DNA of 64,000 bases, from NCBI RefSeq assembly GCF_000264905.1, contig NW_006763147.1, forward strand, positions 1,231,709-1,295,708. The letters are read 5' to 3'. The notes beneath the pieces are model-generated. The model was not told where the DNA came from. It made no database searches and saw only the letters and a list, made by a program, of their open reading frames with translations. The stretch's first letter is position 1. The number at the start of each line of letters is the position of its first letter. Shown here in pieces: positions 36,033-47,058 of this stretch. A program made the position numbers and the translations under genes. Origin of the DNA: Stereum hirsutum FP-91666 SS1 (lineage: Eukaryota > Basidiomycota > Agaricomycetes > Russulales > Stereaceae).

Positions 36033-37514
36033 ACAATCTAGCCAGGCCTCATAATCAAGACGTCTTCCGAATGCCCATTCCATGCACTCACCCAGTGCAC
36101 ACCCATCTCACGTCAATGTATACTCTCGAACATCTATGCTCCGCCAGCAATCTCCACTCATCATCCTCAAGGACCCTCCATATTCGACATGCTCTAAACA
36201 TCATCCGTGAAAGCTCTCCGTTTCGTCACATTCCCGTTTTCTCTCCGGTCGTCAGCGCCCTTTTACGCTTCCACCTATCTTCATAAACTCGCACCCGTCC
36301 TCTGTGTTTTGTATTAGCAGCTATGTTTTCCACGTGTCTTGTCACTTGCATCTACGCCATGTTCTTGGTAATGTTCTTCACATCATATGCAGCCCATATC
36401 GTCCATCTTGAACCTCATCTGTCACCTTCGTCCATCCATGTCCACCCACAGTGTATCCATAGTCGTCTGATCTTATGCAATTCAACTCCTTTACCCCATG
36501 ATTTTTGTCGTTGTCTTTGTCTATGCGGGTGATCGCACCCCAACAATGCTCGCTGACACACCTTCCTTTCCCGCTCACAGCTCCTAAAGTGGCTATGGGC
36601 AGAGGTCCCCCTAACACTCTGTACATCCTCGACATTGCGCGAATCGACATTGACCGCTTACCGATGGCTTTGGCCACCTGTAGGCGTCCAGCGGATGCCC
36701 GAGGTCAACGATAGAACAGAGATAATATGGTCTTAGTAGCGTGGCTCGATTCTAACCGCGAGCCGCGAACCGACCCCAGCTCGCAGCTCGACGATATCTT
36801 ACTGTGGTCGGATGCGAGAAATACCAATCAGCTGGCGGCCTTTCCGTTTCGTTACGCTTCGTCCAGATTGAGAAATCCCACGGGATCCAGTTTCCTATTT
36901 CAAACCCGGTGAGACATCGTTTACCGTTCTCTGATACTATGCTATCGATGCCTTTCGAGCCTCGTTGACGTTAACTAGTTGTACATCTTCTCTAGGGAGA
37001 TCCGTCGACAATGCTAGATAATCGCTAGATTGGGGCGGCTGTGCTCCGGTGCTCGGTGCCACTCGCTTAGGGTCGATCTTTGTTCGCTCGCTGGTTACCG
37101 GCCACGACCCTGAACAATGACCAGGGACGTCACCGGATGGCAAACGTCAATGCTGGTTGCCAGCCACGCCCCCTTGAAGGCCATAGCTAATAAAATTCGG
37201 TGGCAGCACAGGCGGAGGACAAAGGATGATGGCAATGCAGCTTCTCTTTGCCATCCGACTTCTCCGCACGCCCTTATACGTCTATATAAGGAAGGAGTGT
37301 CAGGCAAGGCATGCCAGAGGTATATAAAGGCTGTCTGCTCGAGCTGCATTCCCGTTAGAAACCCTCCCTCGTCCGCCCTTTAGCGCGCATTCGCATCCCA
37401 CATCCACGCCCACAACCCCGCTGTCCTGTTCCCATCCTTATCCCATACCTCGCTGCCTATATATATTGCTTGTCTCCCATACCCTTCACATTTTATCTCC
37501 AACACAGCCGCATC
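36033..37514. other. 1.5-kb intergenic region with homeodomain gene promoter
   Basis: No gene recognised. The last 250 bases contain three TATA-like motifs (37283-37290, 37321-37330, 37458-37467) and a C-rich leader before ATG 37515. Confidence 0.45.
37321..37330 (+). promoter_or_regulatory. TATA-like motif of the homeodomain gene
   Basis: TATATAAAGG lies about 185 bases upstream of ATG 37515. Similar motifs at 37283 (TATATAAG) and 37458 (TATATATATT) mean the true initiation site is not decided by sequence alone. Confidence 0.4.
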
Positions 37515-38599
37515 ATGCCTCGCGCAACCAAGTCCAAATCTACCGCTACCCCGACCCGCACCTCATCTCGACTCGCGGCTGCCTCCTCATCTCAGCCTTA
37601 CCCAAAGACAAAGCCTCCGAGCAATTCTAAGGCGAAGTCCGGTGCTATCGTGGCCCTCCAGTCCTTGCCACCATCTGACACCCCGATACCCTCTTCCTCC
37701 TCCTCCTCTTTGCCCGAAGTCGAGACTCAAAGCCAACCCACTGGGAGAAAGTCGAGATCGTCGAAGGCAAAGGAACCCAAGCCCAAGCCCGGCGATGCGG
37801 ACTATGACGGTCGCAAAGACCACATCTACCCTGACAAGCCCGACGGCATGGTCCTCATGGCGCACTTTCGGAACGTCAGCGAGACACCTACCCTCGAGGA
37901 TTGCGCGAAGTTGGCCATACAAGTGGGGAGGTGAGTAGTTGTTTTCTATACTCTACTACATTTCTGCATGTGTCCCGTCCGACTCGAATATAGTTCATGG
38001 AGCTGATGGGCCATCCATTTATCGTTTTCAGAAGAGGCCAAGCACGCAAGATTCACACATGGTTTGGGAACAGGAAACAGCTAGAGGGGCGGAAGCTCCT
38101 CAGGATGCGACTGAAAGCTCCCAAGTCAACCCCGAGGAGGAAAGCTCAGGCGACGAAGGCTCGTAAGGGGGCGCAGGGTGGGTCGACGAAGGCTCGAGCC
38201 CCAGTCATCCTCAAACGCCAACGGAGCGTCGAGAGCGAGGATCCACCCCTCCTTGACCCTCCAGTGCTCCCCGATGGACCTTCAGCTTCGTCTTCTACCT
38301 CCATCTCCACCTCCACCTCCACTCCTCCTTCAACCTCGCCAATGCTCCCAGAGGCCCCGGGCTCATTCAGTGACACGAGTAAGGAAGGCTCGTTGACGGG
38401 CCAAGGAGGGAGTGACAGTGAGCGCTCCGTGGCGACCATGGATGAGGCTGATCTCGAGGCGGCTACACTTTTGGCATCTCGGTTTGGCGGGGGTAACGGG
38501 GTCTCGACACCCCTAACGGCGTCTGGGGTCATGCCGGAGGATCTGAGTGTGATGGTATCGTCGCTGGGGAGGTGGGGACGTAAGGTGATGATGTGCTAG
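37515..38599 (+). CDS. Homeodomain-like transcription factor
   Basis: 327-aa nuclear protein from two exons, 37515-37930 and 38032-38599. The N-terminal ~95 residues are Ser/Pro/Lys-rich and basic. A homeodomain-like fold spans about residues 105-155: helix 1 around MVLMAHFRNVS, helix 2 around TLEDCAKLAIQVG, and recognition helix ARKIHTWFGNRKQ with the invariant Trp, Phe, Asn and Arg of WFxNR. The single intron sits just before the recognition helix. The C-terminal half is Ser/Thr/Pro-rich and probably regulatory. It is not one of the paired HD1/HD2 mating-type genes on this evidence: there is no divergent homeodomain partner next to it. DNA target unknown. Confidence 0.8.
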
Positions 38600-39123
38600 C
38601 TTTCTGTCCCTGTCTGGCGCTTGGATTTCTTTCTTTCTTTCTACTTGCTCGTGTTCAGTATTCACCTCTCTTCGACGATTATTTCATGACTTCATTCTTA
38701 ACGCTTTCGATATCTCCTTGTTGTTTGTTTTCGTATCCCTTCGCTATTCTGCCTCCTGTGTATTCATTTTTTTGTACGGTACCCTGTTACATTCTATACC
38801 TCCGAACTTATATCTTATACCTCTGAACTGTCTTATTGGATAATATTGTTGCTTATGTTCAGTCACCGTGATGTGATGTGTAGGAAATAGATTGTCGAGT
38901 TGTCGTTCTAGGCATTCCGCCACCCCCAATTCAGCGTTCATGCACTGAACTTTCTCATCATTCTGCGGACTTCCTACCATAACCTTCGTCCTGAAGTATG
39001 TCCCAATGAGTAGCCATTCGTGGTCCAACCGGTTTCGAACCCTTCAAATTTCGCGCATGGACCACACCACGCAACAAACGGACACACGATTCATATTCCG
39101 CCGAGCTCTCTGGAGGATACCCA
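38600..39123. other. Convergent 3' intergenic region
   Basis: T-rich 3' region between the homeodomain gene (plus) and the first F-box gene (minus). No coding signal. Confidence 0.5.
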
Positions 39124-40800
39124 TCAATTATCAGACATTGGCGACAGTACCTCTAGCCCATCCTCTGCTGCCTTCAGCCTTCCCACCATACCATCCGGCA
39201 TCCGGCATCGCGTAAAGAGAAGCCACTTTAAAGGTGACCCCAACATTCTGCGCCCCCTCAGCATTGCGATCAACGATTCCTCGACTACTGGGTAGTCTTT
39301 CGTGAAGTCTACCTTGTAGAATTCTAGGAGCTTGAGGCCAGGGTAGAGATAGCCTGGATCACGATCCGGCTCCATAGAATCCTCGGTGTCGTTGTCATCT
39401 GACATGGGGAGGAAGAACGTGAGGTGAAGATGTCGTATGATTTCACGGGATGATGTGCGTAGGTATTTGACGTTGCGTAAGGGCTGGAGACCACACCACA
39501 TATCCGGCACTTTCTCCGACTCGAATGGAGCTACAACCAGAATGTCGACATCGTCGATGATCGGCATGTAGTCAAGGGCCGCTTTCATGATGCGCGTCGC
39601 ATTCGGTACGTCCGTTATATCTGAATCCTCGTCGGGGATACCATCGTAGCCGGGATGTATGTGGATGGATACCCAATCTCTGGCCTCGTTACTGGCGAGG
39701 TGGTTAAGGTTGGTCGGGGAAAACTCTGTGGTATGACGCTCGAGCGTGAGCATCGTGCCTCCAAGAACGTCTTCGGTGGGTTCCAGGAAAAGAGTGCGAT
39801 GAGAAGAAGGGTGTATATGTGCGGACAATGCTGAAAACATAGTCGAAATATCTTCCTCGTGAGTGTGCGATTCGAATAGGGACAACGATATGTTTATGAC
39901 GGCGTCGGCGAATAACTCGATGACGTTCAAGATCTGAGCACAACCGTAGGCATGTTCGGCGACAGTCAGCCTTTTCAGACATGGAAGAGCAATCCGAGGA
40001 CGAAGCCGACGTGTGGAGGAATCATGATTGTCGCTCAGAGGGAGGTATTCTCCCAGGGTCAATGATTCGAGTCGGGCATTACGCTCGAGCATTTCGTAGA
40101 GACCGTCGCAGGAGTTCAATCGGCCGTCGAACCTGGCTGTAATGGCGACCTCTGTGAGTTCCCTGAACAGAGGCGAAGTCCAATCGCTTGCGACATCCCC
40201 CAATCGCAAACTTTGAATGCAGGAGGAGCTGTTCCCGAGAAAATCTTTGGGAAGTATCAAGCCTTCGTCGCTCCAGTATTGCTCGAAATCCAGCTCCTGA
40301 AGCAAAGGCGCCGGCTTGGTCAACGATTGCATCACTGGAAAGCTGAGTCCATCAGGTAAAATCCCAGAAATATCTATGGCTTTTAGGCGATGAAGATGAT
40401 CTGCAATGGCATCGACAACAGCGAGATTGAGACGTTCACGGCTTTTCCACGCAGGTGGACACTCGGAAACATCGCAACGAATGGTCAGCGGAGCGGTTTT
40501 CGATCGCGCGAGCATCTCTTCGGACCACCGTGCGCCAAGAACCCATGTCGGAGTAGCCCAAAGTGAAGCCGCATTGAGAGCGACGGACCTCCAACGATGG
40601 CAGACATATGTCGCGATTAACCAACCGTAGTGGACTTCGATTCGAATACCGTCTGGATGGAGTAAATTTTTGGTGACGTGAGGAGGGTTATCTTTAGCCA
40701 ATTCCATGAAGCATCGAGTAAGAATCTCGACGGGTAATTTGTGGATTGGTGAGGGCGTAGTTGATGGAGAGGCTGCTGCGGCAGCATATTGAGGCAACAT
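39124..40800 (-). CDS. F-box protein, single exon (paralogue A)
   Basis: 558-aa intronless protein. The F-box near residues 20-75 reads IHKLPVEILTRCFMELAKD, later VCHRWRSVALNAASLWATP, the usual arrangement in basidiomycete F-box proteins. This predicts binding to Skp1 in an SCF ubiquitin ligase. The rest resembles degenerate leucine-rich segments (LESLTLGEYLPL, LPCLKRLTVAE, LKLLEFYKVDFT) that would select substrate. Start is ATG 40800; the open frame further upstream lacks an ATG. The neighbour at 41518 is a diverged paralogue on the opposite strand. Basidiomycetes carry many such expanding genes, so the substrate cannot be inferred. Confidence 0.85.
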   Translation of the reverse strand: MLPQYAAAAASPSTTPSPIHKLPVEILTRCFMELAKDNPPHVTKNLLHPDGIRIEVHYGWLIATYVCHRWRSVALNAASLWATPTWVLGARWSEEMLARSKTAPLTIRCDVSECPPAWKSRERLNLAVVDAIADHLHRLKAIDISGILPDGLSFPVMQSLTKPAPLLQELDFEQYWSDEGLILPKDFLGNSSSCIQSLRLGDVASDWTSPLFRELTEVAITARFDGRLNSCDGLYEMLERNARLESLTLGEYLPLSDNHDSSTRRLRPRIALPCLKRLTVAEHAYGCAQILNVIELFADAVINISLSLFESHTHEEDISTMFSALSAHIHPSSHRTLFLEPTEDVLGGTMLTLERHTTEFSPTNLNHLASNEARDWVSIHIHPGYDGIPDEDSDITDVPNATRIMKAALDYMPIIDDVDILVVAPFESEKVPDMWCGLQPLRNVKYLRTSSREIIRHLHLTFFLPMSDDNDTEDSMEPDRDPGYLYPGLKLLEFYKVDFTKDYPVVEESLIAMLRGRRMLGSPLKWLLFTRCRMPDGMVGRLKAAEDGLEVLSPMSDN

Positions 40801-41517
40801 GGACTCGATGGCTTGATAAAGGGATGGACCAGATACATCGAGAACGTATGAGCACAATTATGAAAACTCATGGAAACTACTGGGCTCACTCTCTATTAGC
40901 GTGTTCCGATAGGCTCCGATCCTCAGTACTGGAGTGCGGACTTGGTGCGGACTTGAGATTTTGGATGCGTGGATGGAAACCTCTCTTCTAACACGCACCA
41001 ATTAGCTACTATAATGGAAAAAATAAGTGAAAGTACAGAGATTCTGCACTAGTACTCACCACTACACAACTGGCAGTGGGTTGAACAACGCGTGGCGAGT
41101 CACAGTTCGAGGACGTTTGTTGACTCATTTGTGTCTTCGGACACTGCCGGTTTTCGAACTCCGCGCGATTGTCTAATTGGAGATGGCAGGTCCGAGTTCA
41201 CTTTCCTACACGAACAGATTACTAGGAGTAAGCCTAACCTGAAGACACCCCCGAGTCACGGTTACGCGACTCACCAAATAAGTAGGTTCGTATAAGCCTA
41301 GACGCTCATACAGCTGCCAGTGCGACAGCACCGTGACAGGCTCAAAACCCATGAGTACGCATGTCCTCTGCGCCCGACGATAAATAGTAAGCTATAACCT
41401 CTCTGTTCCATATATATGCTCACTCAAATTTGGGTGTACCTATTCCGTGCATGTACGGTACCTTGCTTCAACAGTCTCTTGAACGCCACTCCCTTGTCTC
41501 TAACAACCACGCCAATC
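40801..41517. other. Shared bidirectional promoter region between F-box paralogues
   Basis: 717 bp between divergent starts. A TATA-like run lies near the plus-strand gene; no clear TATA was found for the minus-strand gene. Confidence 0.5.
41411..41417 (+). promoter_or_regulatory. TATA-like motif of F-box paralogue B
   Basis: TATATAT lies 107 bases before ATG 41518. It also overlaps the earlier in-frame ATG at 41416, which argues that the downstream ATG is the real start. Confidence 0.45.
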
Positions 41518-43164
41518 ATGCCACCGCCAATCGACAAGCTACCTGTCGAGCTTCTTACTCGGTGCTTCCTAATATTGGCCGAAGATTATGTCCCCAAACT
41601 TCTTGCCAAACATCCAAGAATGCAAGTCCAGTGCGGCTGGATCGTTATAACGCATGTCTGCCACCGATGGAGGGCAATTGCTCTCGACGCAGCCTCGCTC
41701 TGGGTCACGCCAACGTGGGACCTAGGTCCACGGTGGGCAGCAGAGATGATTTCCCGATCGAAAAGTGCCCCGTTGACAATTCGCTTTCACTCCGCATCTG
41801 GATGGTCACTGCCCACATGGGAAAATCCCCAAAGTGTCTATCGTGCTGTTCTCGACACTATAGATCGCCATCTAGGTCGCATCAAAGTCATACATATATT
41901 TGGTGGTATACCTCAACGGATCCACTTTCCGGTGATGGACACCTTCAACAAACCCGCGCCTGTCCTTCAGGAACTTGATCTCGACATCATCGACCTATGT
42001 CTTCCCGAGAATTTTCTTGGAAATCGTCCCTCTTGTCTTCGTACGTTGCGACTGGAGAGTGTTGGTCATAATTGGACTTCATCCTTGTTCAGCGAGCTCA
42101 CAGAGCTCGCCATTACCGGCGGGAGCAACAGTCGCCTACCGTCCTACGATGGTTTCTACGACATGCTCAATCGTAATCTCCGACTCGAATTCTTGTCCCT
42201 TACCGAGTGCCTTCCATCGAGCAGCGCCAGTTACACCACACATTCACTTCATCGTCGGTTTGACCTCCCGTACCTCACAAAGCTGTACATCTGGGACACG
42301 GTTCATGTTTGTACACATGTCCTACACGCCATTGGATCGTCACCCGACGTTGTCATCGAAATTTCCATAGACTTATACGGAAAGGAAGCATGCAACAAAG
42401 ACATTTCGAACGTGTTTTCGGCATTGTCTACGCATATGAACCGTCGTGCAGACCCATACAGCTCCCTTTTCCTGGACCCGTTCCACGGGGATAGTAACAC
42501 TACGTTCTCGCTTGCGCGTCATGCTACATCGGCGACTCATTCCATTGACAGTCCCCGTCATTACTCTGGCCTTGATGGTTCAACACTCGAAGAGTGTCTG
42601 AGCGTCGAAATAGTTCGCGATCCAGACGTTGAAGGAGGAAATATGCCAGACGCCCCGCTTATCATGGAACTAGCTTTTTCTAGCTCTGTGCCCATCGTCG
42701 ACAAGATCGACACGGTGGCTGTTGCTGAGTTCGCATCGGAGGATATCCTGGACTGGGATATCTGGCGCACTCTGCGACAATTGTATAATGTCAGATACCT
42801 ACGCACGTCCTCTTTTGAGGCCGTTCAACATCTTCATTCCCCCTTTTTCCCCGAGATAGACTTCGACGACCCTGAGACAGGTCCGACCCGTGCTCCACGT
42901 TATCTCTACTTTACTAGGCTTACCCATCTGGAACTCTATAATGTGGATTTCACGGAAGACGATCCCGCAATGGACGGAAAATTGGTGGGCATGTTGGAGT
43001 ACCGAAAGGGACTGCGATCACCGCTCTCGCAGGTGACGTTGACGCGATGCATAATGCCGGATGGGATGGCGGAGAGGGTAAAGCGAATGCACCGTGGCGT
43101 GGAGGTCCAGGTGTCAGACTCGGTTCTCGGGAGGTGGAGTGTTGACTCTTGGGGGCGACTCTAA
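41518..43164 (+). CDS. F-box protein, single exon (paralogue B)
   Basis: 548-aa intronless protein, diverged paralogue of the 39124-40800 gene. The F-box reads IDKLPVELLTRCFLILAED, then VCHRWRAIALDAASLWVTP. Shared blocks continue to the C-terminus: RSKSAPLTIR versus RSKTAPLTIR, YNVDFTEDDP versus YKVDFTKDYP, and TRCIMPDGM versus TRCRMPDGM. LRR-like segments with regular Leu spacing (LEFLSLTECLPS, LTHLELYNVDFT) fill the rest. ATG 41518 is chosen over the in-frame ATG 41416 because it starts just before the F-box as in the paralogue and a TATA motif lies at 41411. Expected role: Skp1-binding substrate receptor of an SCF ligase; substrate unknown. Confidence 0.85.
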   Translation: MPPPIDKLPVELLTRCFLILAEDYVPKLLAKHPRMQVQCGWIVITHVCHRWRAIALDAASLWVTPTWDLGPRWAAEMISRSKSAPLTIRFHSASGWSLPTWENPQSVYRAVLDTIDRHLGRIKVIHIFGGIPQRIHFPVMDTFNKPAPVLQELDLDIIDLCLPENFLGNRPSCLRTLRLESVGHNWTSSLFSELTELAITGGSNSRLPSYDGFYDMLNRNLRLEFLSLTECLPSSSASYTTHSLHRRFDLPYLTKLYIWDTVHVCTHVLHAIGSSPDVVIEISIDLYGKEACNKDISNVFSALSTHMNRRADPYSSLFLDPFHGDSNTTFSLARHATSATHSIDSPRHYSGLDGSTLEECLSVEIVRDPDVEGGNMPDAPLIMELAFSSSVPIVDKIDTVAVAEFASEDILDWDIWRTLRQLYNVRYLRTSSFEAVQHLHSPFFPEIDFDDPETGPTRAPRYLYFTRLTHLELYNVDFTEDDPAMDGKLVGMLEYRKGLRSPLSQVTLTRCIMPDGMAERVKRMHRGVEVQVSDSVLGRWSVDSWGRL

Positions 43165-43590
43165 GGAGACGTGAACGTAATGTAGACGGAGGCTCGAATA
43201 CAGAATTCAATAACTAGGTAGGAGGTAACTGAACAGTTTGTGTGGTACGCATCGCAGTATGTTGGCACACAATATAATTGGTATGGTTACTTGACTCGCA
43301 GCCCACTTCACGCTCCAAGAGCGTTTCACGGTTCGGGATATTTATTATTCGACTTAGCCTCTAAAGCGTGATTTTTTGAGCTGCATCCTAGAAAGGCTGT
43401 TACTGCTTCTTGGTGGGTTCGTAAACGGAGAACGCGGATTGGACGGGGGACCGTATGGGGAAGGAGTTTGGGGGAGAAATCAGGGCGGCACGTGGCGGGC
43501 GTCGCATTTGCGCGGAAGCCGGGAATTGTCGGCGGGTGGTCGAACAGCTCGAGCCTGACTGGACAAGCGCACTGTTTCCTCTCCTCCTCG
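43165..43590. other. Intergenic region, MPP-beta promoter
   Basis: Short gap between two plus-strand genes; no coding signal. A C/T-rich segment (43563-43588) sits right before ATG 43591. Confidence 0.5.
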
Positions 43591-45232
43591 ATGGTTTCTC
43601 GAGCCGCCCTCGCCTCTTCTCTCGGCCGCTCTCTACGGGCTTCGCGCCACCCAGTCAGTATATTTCTTTATGTCTGAATGTCGTCGAATTTTTGGGAAAT
43701 TCACCGGTAATTTTGCACACAAAATAGGCCCCCCTTCTCCGGTCTTTCGCGACTGCCTCGTCGTCAGTGTCGACGAGCCCAGAGACGCAGATCACTACCC
43801 TCAAGAATGGTCTGACTGTCGCTACAGAGTCGCACTCACATGCGCAGACCGCCACCGTTGGTGTCTGGATTGACGCCGGCTCGCGTGCGGAGACGGACGC
43901 GACGAACGGTACCGCTCACTTCCTTGAGCATATGGCTTTCAAGGGTACCGGCCGTCGTTCACAACACGCCCTCGAGCTCGAAGTCGAGAACCTCGGCGCG
44001 CACCTGAACGCGTATACTTCGCGCGAACAGACGGTCTACTATGCCAAGAGCTTCCGCAAGGACGTTCCTCAGGCGGTTGACATCATCTCCGACATTTTGC
44101 AGAACTCGAAGCTGGAGAACAGTGCGATAGAGAGGGAGCGTGATGTCATCCTGAGGGAGCAGCAGGAGGTGGACAAGCAGCATGAGGAGGTCGTTTTCGA
44201 CCACTTGCACTCGGTTGCTTTCCAAGGTACGTCGAATCCTCCTTGACCGAAGAGAATAACATAACAACTAAGCATTTCGCCTGCTCTGTAGGTCAACCTC
44301 TTGGCCGCACCATCCTCGGACCCAAGAAGAACATCCTCTCCATCACGAAGGACGACCTCTCCAATTACATCAAGACCAACTACACCGCCGACCGCATGGT
44401 CCTCGTCGGTGCTGGTGGTGTCGACCACAACGAGCTCGTCAAAGCCGCCGAAAAATCCTTCTCCACCCTCCCCGTCTCCTCCAACCCCATTCCTCTCGGC
44501 CGCCTCGCGCACCCCAAGACGAAGTTCATCGGTTCTGAAGTTCGTGTCCGTGATGACGACATCCCAACCGCGAACATTGCCATCGCTGTCGAGGGTGTTG
44601 GCTGGTCCTCACCCGACTACTACCCCATGCTCGTCATGCAATCCATCTTCGGCAACTGGGACCGTGCTCTTGGCAGCGCCTCGCTCCTCTCCTCGCGCCT
44701 CTCGCACATCATCTCACAGAACAACCTCGCCAACTCGTACATGTCTTTCTCAACATCCTACTCCGACACCGGTCTCTGGGGTATCTACCTCGTCTCGGAG
44801 AACTTGCACAATTTGGACGATGTCATGCACTTCACGCTCAAGGAGTGGACAAGAATGAGCATCGCCCCGACGAGCGTGGAGGTCGAGAGGGCGAAGAGCC
44901 AGTTGAAGGCGAGCTTGCTTTTGAGCCTGGATGGAACGACGGCCATTGCGGAGGATATTGGGAGGCAGTTGGTCACTTCGGGACGGAGGATGACGCCTCA
45001 GCAGATCGAGCAGGCGGTCGATGCTGTTACTCCGGATGAGATCAAGCGTGTGGCGCAGAAGTACCTTTGGGATAAGGACGTGAGTCCAAACTGTTTCCCT
45101 CCATACCGTCTTTGTACCTTCTTACTGACTGGAATTGGATCATTATAGTTCTCCATGGCTGCTATTGGTTCGATCGAGGGTCTGCTCGACTATAACCGTA
45201 TTCGTGCCGACATGTCTTCGCTGATCTACTAG
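43591..45232 (+). CDS. Mitochondrial processing peptidase beta subunit
   Basis: Catalytic subunit of the matrix peptidase that removes presequences from imported proteins (Mas1 in yeast; also the core 1 relative of complex III). Exons: 43591-43653, 43728-44226, 44292-45079, 45149-45232, giving 477 aa, the usual length. The presequence is Arg/Ala/Ser-rich ([20 protein letters not shown], then LLRSFATAS). The inverted zinc motif H-x2-E-H is His85, Glu88 and His89 in [11 protein letters not shown], with the distal Glu expected in the [14 protein letters not shown] stretch. The glycine-rich region associated with substrate handling in this complex belongs to the alpha subunit and is not expected here. 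C-terminus [17 protein letters not shown] is typical. Confidence 0.95.
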
Positions 45233-47058
45233 ACGGGGTGTTGTGGTAAGAAGTGTCCATTCATAGCTGCTGTCGAGACTCTTTTACTCATATGGTCGAT
45301 TGGAAACAGGCTGGTGTGGCGTGTTTAGAAAATGGACCACGGGCTCGGTTGGAGTACATACCACCTCGGCTTTTCCTCCTCTCGTAGACGCGGGAATGAA
45401 AATTATTTTTTCTAATCCTCCATTTTAATTCTTGTGGCTGAGTCTGATGTTCGCGAAGTTGGACAATGGGGATGTCGTCTTTCACGTTAGTAATGATATG
45501 AGCAGTGGTGACGATACAACTCAAGATTGAACTAAACCCGTCCAGACTGAGTACCATCTCGCCCGTCAGCGTTCGACTAACCCCGCTCATCTTGTTATGA
45601 CTAAGTTCCAGGCCCCTATCCCTTTTTCCTCCTGGATCGTTGGTTGAATTCAGACCTTCGGTGCTTCACAGGTACTTTTTGTTCGCCGCCGGTGCTGATA
45701 TGCTAGTACCTCCATCCTCTAAACACCGGTACCCTTTTTGGTGCGAAGAAATGACGGATGGTGTCCGAGGAGATCAGACGGTAATTATATTATGTGCTAT
45801 GCGAAAAGGGCCGGTACCGCGACTCGGGTGAGTCTCTTTCAGTCCGTTGAAAGCGCCTCAGTGTTTAATTTACACGTTCAGCATTCTATCTTACGCGTTG
45901 AGCTGGCTCAGTTGTCCGTCTGAGCCCCATGATGCGCGGTGTTTATACCTCTAGTTCAGACTTCAAGCTTCCCTTCCAGCTGACGTTGGCGCCCGCGATG
46001 ATTCGACCGACTTGACTCGTCAGACGCTTACATCAATACATGGCGTAAATCAAAAATCATGGAAGTCCCTATACTTGCCCTCCACGATTGTTAAACCAGA
46101 GTTGTCGCCTCAGAACGGCATCACTCACACGGTCAGTGGCTCTGTGGCTGCTTGGTCATTTTATCTTGGGACCTGCGCACCCTTTCACGTTTACGAACGT
46201 TCTCCGGTAGGGACTTGACCTTGGGAACATGCATCTGCCAGCCTAGGCCTTACGAATGTCGGCCAATGCAATGCATAGTCATCCCCGACGACAATATGAC
46301 CAGTAGCCTTTTGTGGCCTCTGAGCGCTGATTGTCCAACCGCTAAAATTCTCTCGTCACTTGTTCCCTGGCTTAATTGCTATGGCCAAAAGTGAATTGTC
46401 TAGCCTTTTGTCCTTGCCATCTTAAGGTCAAGGGGGACTCATCGTGATTCCACCGGAATCCGTCGTTTTTGAGAATTCATCGCTCAGTGCTTGGGTCTGT
46501 GAACATGCATCTGTCATTAGACGGCGAAATGACAATAGGGTCGTTCAGCTTCCCGCAGCTTTTGTGTGTTTTCGTCCTATACCCTCTACTGAAGCTATGT
46601 GTAGGATCGCTCGCGATCACCGGGGTGTAGAACGCGCCCAATGTTCAATACATTCTGCCCTGGCCCCTGTGCAAGATCGGCATAGACACTCGCAAAAGTA
46701 TGTCTTTCAACGTACCTGATTCTGTTGGTCTTCGTGAGGTACTGACCGGAGTTAGCAGACTTCGTTTACACGACAAGTTTGCCGTCCTCTGAGTCATCTT
46801 TATTGCGAAAAGGTGATTTCTTGAGCCTCCAAGGCGTCCTGACCACATATATAAGGACTGTATGAGGGGGCATATCCCTCCAGCAAGCCAAGTAACAAAC
46901 TACTTTGCTATCTACCGAGCTATCCATTCCTCTCAAACCACAGCTCAATCCGCCTCAACCTATCAAACCCTTCATACAATATCGTGAGCAGACCGTTGAC
47001 CTTCTTCGCTATCACATCTGCGTCCTCAAACCAGCCCCTTCGCTCTCTTCTCCCGCAG
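45233..47058. other. 1.8-kb intergenic region, with probable 5' UTR intron
   Basis: No gene recognised from 45233 to about 46840. A TATA box at 46848 and a candidate intron at 46984-47058 (GTGAGC...CCCGCAG, 75 nt) ending exactly at the ATG suggest the orphan gene has a spliced leader. Confidence 0.5.
46848..46855 (+). promoter_or_regulatory. TATA box of the orphan 47059 gene
   Basis: TATATAAG, 211 bases upstream of ATG 47059, or about 136 bases in the mature leader if the 46984-47058 intron is removed. Confidence 0.5.

Noticed and set aside
37515..38599. Mating-type (HD1/HD2) locus
   Set aside because: Only one homeodomain gene is present, with no divergently transcribed partner. MPP-beta is nearby, but the usual A-locus marker is the intermediate peptidase MIP, which is a different protein.
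41416..41517. Upstream ATG extending F-box paralogue B by 34 residues
   Set aside because: It overlaps the TATA-like motif and adds sequence absent from the paralogue.
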